Assembly (NCBI GenBank): GCA_050697275.1
Contig: JBOGZI010000137.1
Coordinates: 1 to 6,153, forward strand
Length of the DNA stretch: 6,153 bases
Direction of reading: 5' to 3'
Origin: JBOGZI01 sp050697275
Lineage (GTDB): Bacteria; Actinomycetota; Thermoleophilia; Solirubrobacterales; 70-9
Below the pieces are notes generated by a model. It searched no databases. It was not told the origin of the DNA and saw nothing but the letters and a program-made list of their open reading frames with translations. Each line of letters begins with the position of its first letter. Position 1 is the stretch's first letter. Shown here piece after piece: positions 5,049-6,153 of the stretch. The position numbers were made by a program, and so were the translations under genes.

Positions 5049-5588
5049 TTACGTAGCCACGACTGTCGTTGTGTAGCAGTAAGCCACGGTGCCCAAGATG
5101 CCCGTGGTGCCCAATATGCCACCCTGCGGGACGCATCCAGCGGGGACCCATGCCTCGTGGAAGACCGGGATCCCGCTGCCCGTCGCCGCTCCAGCCTCGT
5201 ACCTAGTCCGAAACTCAAGGACCTGATCCGGCGTGGTGGCGTAACTACCCGAGAGTGAGGTGGAGCTCAATCCAGGGTTGTTCTCGGACGCGACGCTTCT
5301 GTAAGGCGGAATCCAGGTGCCGCGAGGGTCAATCTCCCTCGGATTACGAACCTGCACATATATCCCCGTACCGGTCATGTTCCAGTTGCATCCAATACTG
5401 GCGCTGAAGTTGACGGACCTCGTCCCGCCGGTCCCGCTCACCGTGTAGTTGTCGCCGCCCGAGCAGCGCGTGCCAGCCGCCCAAGCGATCTGGAAGCTTG
5501 AACTTGCGGCCGAGGATGTAGCCGCGGGCACGAGACCCACGAGCCCGACGCCCGCGAGGGCTAGCGCCAGGTAGCGAAATCTCGACAT
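5049..5588 (-). CDS. Small secreted four-cysteine protein of unknown function
   Basis: The 179-residue product has a signal peptide: MSRFRYLAL, a hydrophobic run to about residue 20, and cleavage near SSA-A (about 27). The mature part is Ser/Thr/Gly/Tyr-rich with a beta-strand-like alternation and four cysteines (42, 67, 152, 171), which could form two disulphides. There is no recognisable enzyme motif. Near the end, GILGT occurs twice (GGILGTTGILGTVAYC), from a short DNA repeat. ATG 5588 has AGGGGG six bases upstream, supporting the start. Base composition looks less GC-rich than in the neighbouring genes, judged by eye, which may mean relaxed selection or foreign origin. It lies 121 bases downstream of the Lys-rich protein gene and 90 bases upstream of the kinase gene, all on one strand. 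A cell-surface or extracellular role is inferred only from the signal peptide. Confidence 0.8.
   Translation of the reverse strand: MSRFRYLALALAGVGLVGLVPAATSSAASSSFQIAWAAGTRCSGGDNYTVSGTGGTRSVNFSASIGCNWNMTGTGIYVQVRNPREIDPRGTWIPPYRSVASENNPGLSSTSLSGSYATTPDQVLEFRTRYEAGAATGSGIPVFHEAWVPAGCVPQGGILGTTGILGTVAYCYTTTVVAT
5088..5120 (-). repeat. 18-base-period tandem repeat inside the secreted-protein gene
   Basis: GGTGCCCAAGATGCC (5088-5102) and GGTGCCCAATATGCC (5106-5120), given on the plus strand, differ at one base and lie 18 bases apart. They encode the two GILGT copies. This looks like an in-frame six-codon duplication. Confidence 0.7.
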
Positions 5589-5594
5589 CAGGAA

Positions 5595-5600
5595 CCCCCT
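5595..5600 (-). promoter_or_regulatory. Shine-Dalgarno site of the four-cysteine secreted-protein gene
   Basis: AGGGGG on the minus strand sits six bases before ATG 5588 and supports that start. Confidence 0.55.
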
Positions 5601-5709
5601 TCTATGTCCTTCGATGATCTCGGATGACGTCGACGTGGTGCTCCATGGGTAAGTAAGTAACAGTGCTTCGGCCCGAAATCGGTCGAAGGAAGGATGCCGA
5701 CGACCCGAC

Positions 5710-6153
5710 TCACCGGCGCCTGCGCTTCTTCTTTTTGCACTTCTTGCGCTTCTTTCCCTTCCCGGCCTTCTTGGCGCCCTTCTTCTTGCCCTTGCACTTC
5801 TTGCCCTTGACCTTGTGCAGCGTGCGGGCGTCGGCGATCTGGACGATGCCGCCCTCGGGCCCGCCGACCTTGTTGTAGAAGCAGAAGAAGTCGCCGCTCT
5901 GCTGGCACTGCTGGGAGGTGACCGCGTCGAGCGTGTTGGCGCGCACCTCCTGCACCGTCACCCCGACGTGGGTGGGCCTATAGGCCTTGGGGATTCGCAG
6001 GCGCAGGTCGATGTGGCCGCGGTCGAGCTTGAAGGGCTTGAACTTGGCCAGCCCCGTGAGCGGGCAGCCGGCCGCACGGGCGAGGGCGGCGGCGCGGGCC
6101 GCGCCGCCCTTGACGGCAGCGGCGCTGGCGGTGGCCTTCGGCCGGAAGACGAC
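5710..6153 (-). CDS. Protein with extreme Lys/Arg-rich C-terminal tail (5' end outside window)
   Basis: The frame is open from the window edge to TGA at 5710, giving 147 residues with the N-terminus missing. The visible part begins VVFRPKATASAAAVKGGAAR, then a stretch with LAKFKPFKLDRGHIDLRLRI and THVGVTVQEVRANTLDA. Next come a cysteine-containing part (SQQCQQSGDFFCFYNKVGG) and VQIADARTLHKV. The last 34 residues are almost all Lys, Arg and Gly with two cysteines (the end reads KKRKKCKKKKRRRR). I do not recognise the family. The strand-like middle part resembles an extracellular domain, and the basic tail could bind nucleic acid or anionic wall polymer; both are inference. The next gene downstream, 121 bases away, encodes a secreted protein. 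Internal GTG 5961 could serve as a start, but coding-like sequence continues upstream without a stop, so a longer protein is more likely. Confidence 0.75.
   Translation of the reverse strand, partial: VVFRPKATASAAAVKGGAARAAALARAAGCPLTGLAKFKPFKLDRGHIDLRLRIPKAYRPTHVGVTVQEVRANTLDAVTSQQCQQSGDFFCFYNKVGGPEGGIVQIADARTLHKVKGKKCKGKKKGAKKAGKGKKRKKCKKKKRRRR

Noticed and set aside
5666..5688. Hairpin CTTCG...CGAAG after the Lys-rich protein gene, considered as a terminator
   Set aside because: On the minus strand the stem has an internal mismatch and is followed by CACTGTTACTT rather than a real T tract.
5663..5878. Plus-strand frame with a Phe/Leu-rich stretch resembling a membrane helix
   Set aside because: The hydrophobic run is only the complement of Lys codons in the basic tail of the minus-strand gene.

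Overview
The window is GC-rich bacterial DNA. Its codon use is strongly GC-biased, several genes appear to start at or within a few bases of the transcription start, and many proteins are Ala/Arg/Gly-rich. This suits a high-GC actinomycete, perhaps of the Thermoleophilia/Solirubrobacterales type. That placement is an impression from protein style, not a phylogenetic result. No rRNA, tRNA, CRISPR array, transposase or integrase was seen.

Layout, left to right. (1) 1-858, minus: a secreted, probably repeat-containing protein whose C-terminus lies outside the window. (2) 939-1658 (or 1709), minus: an ECF-type sigma-70 factor with no recognisable anti-sigma gene beside it. (3) 1722-3098: two VapBC-like toxin-antitoxin pairs, head to head. 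The minus-strand pair has a ribbon-helix-helix antitoxin and a PIN toxin. The plus-strand pair has an excisionase-like helix-turn-helix antitoxin and a second PIN toxin. The 99 bp between the two antitoxin starts holds two inverted repeats, each enclosing a -10-like box. (4) 3169-4958, minus: a PfkB/ribokinase-family kinase followed after 14 bp by a four-helix membrane protein, probably one operon. The kinase has a Pro/Thr/Tyr tail built on an exact 12-residue period. (5) 5049-5588, minus: a small secreted four-cysteine protein. (6) 5710-6153, minus: the C-terminal part of a protein ending in a very Lys/Arg-rich tail; its start is outside the window.

Most of the window is minus-strand housekeeping or envelope-type genes; only the second toxin-antitoxin pair is on the plus strand. 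The toxin-antitoxin block is the accessory-looking part. The two antitoxins belong to different DNA-binding folds, yet both are preceded by nearly the same 14-15 base sequence around the -10 box. This is the most interesting regulatory observation here. The PIN toxin of the minus-strand pair also lacks a conventional start codon where the family normally begins, and the sigma-factor gene follows it closely enough to be read from the same transcript. No fully new defence or biosynthetic system can be supported from the sequence alone.
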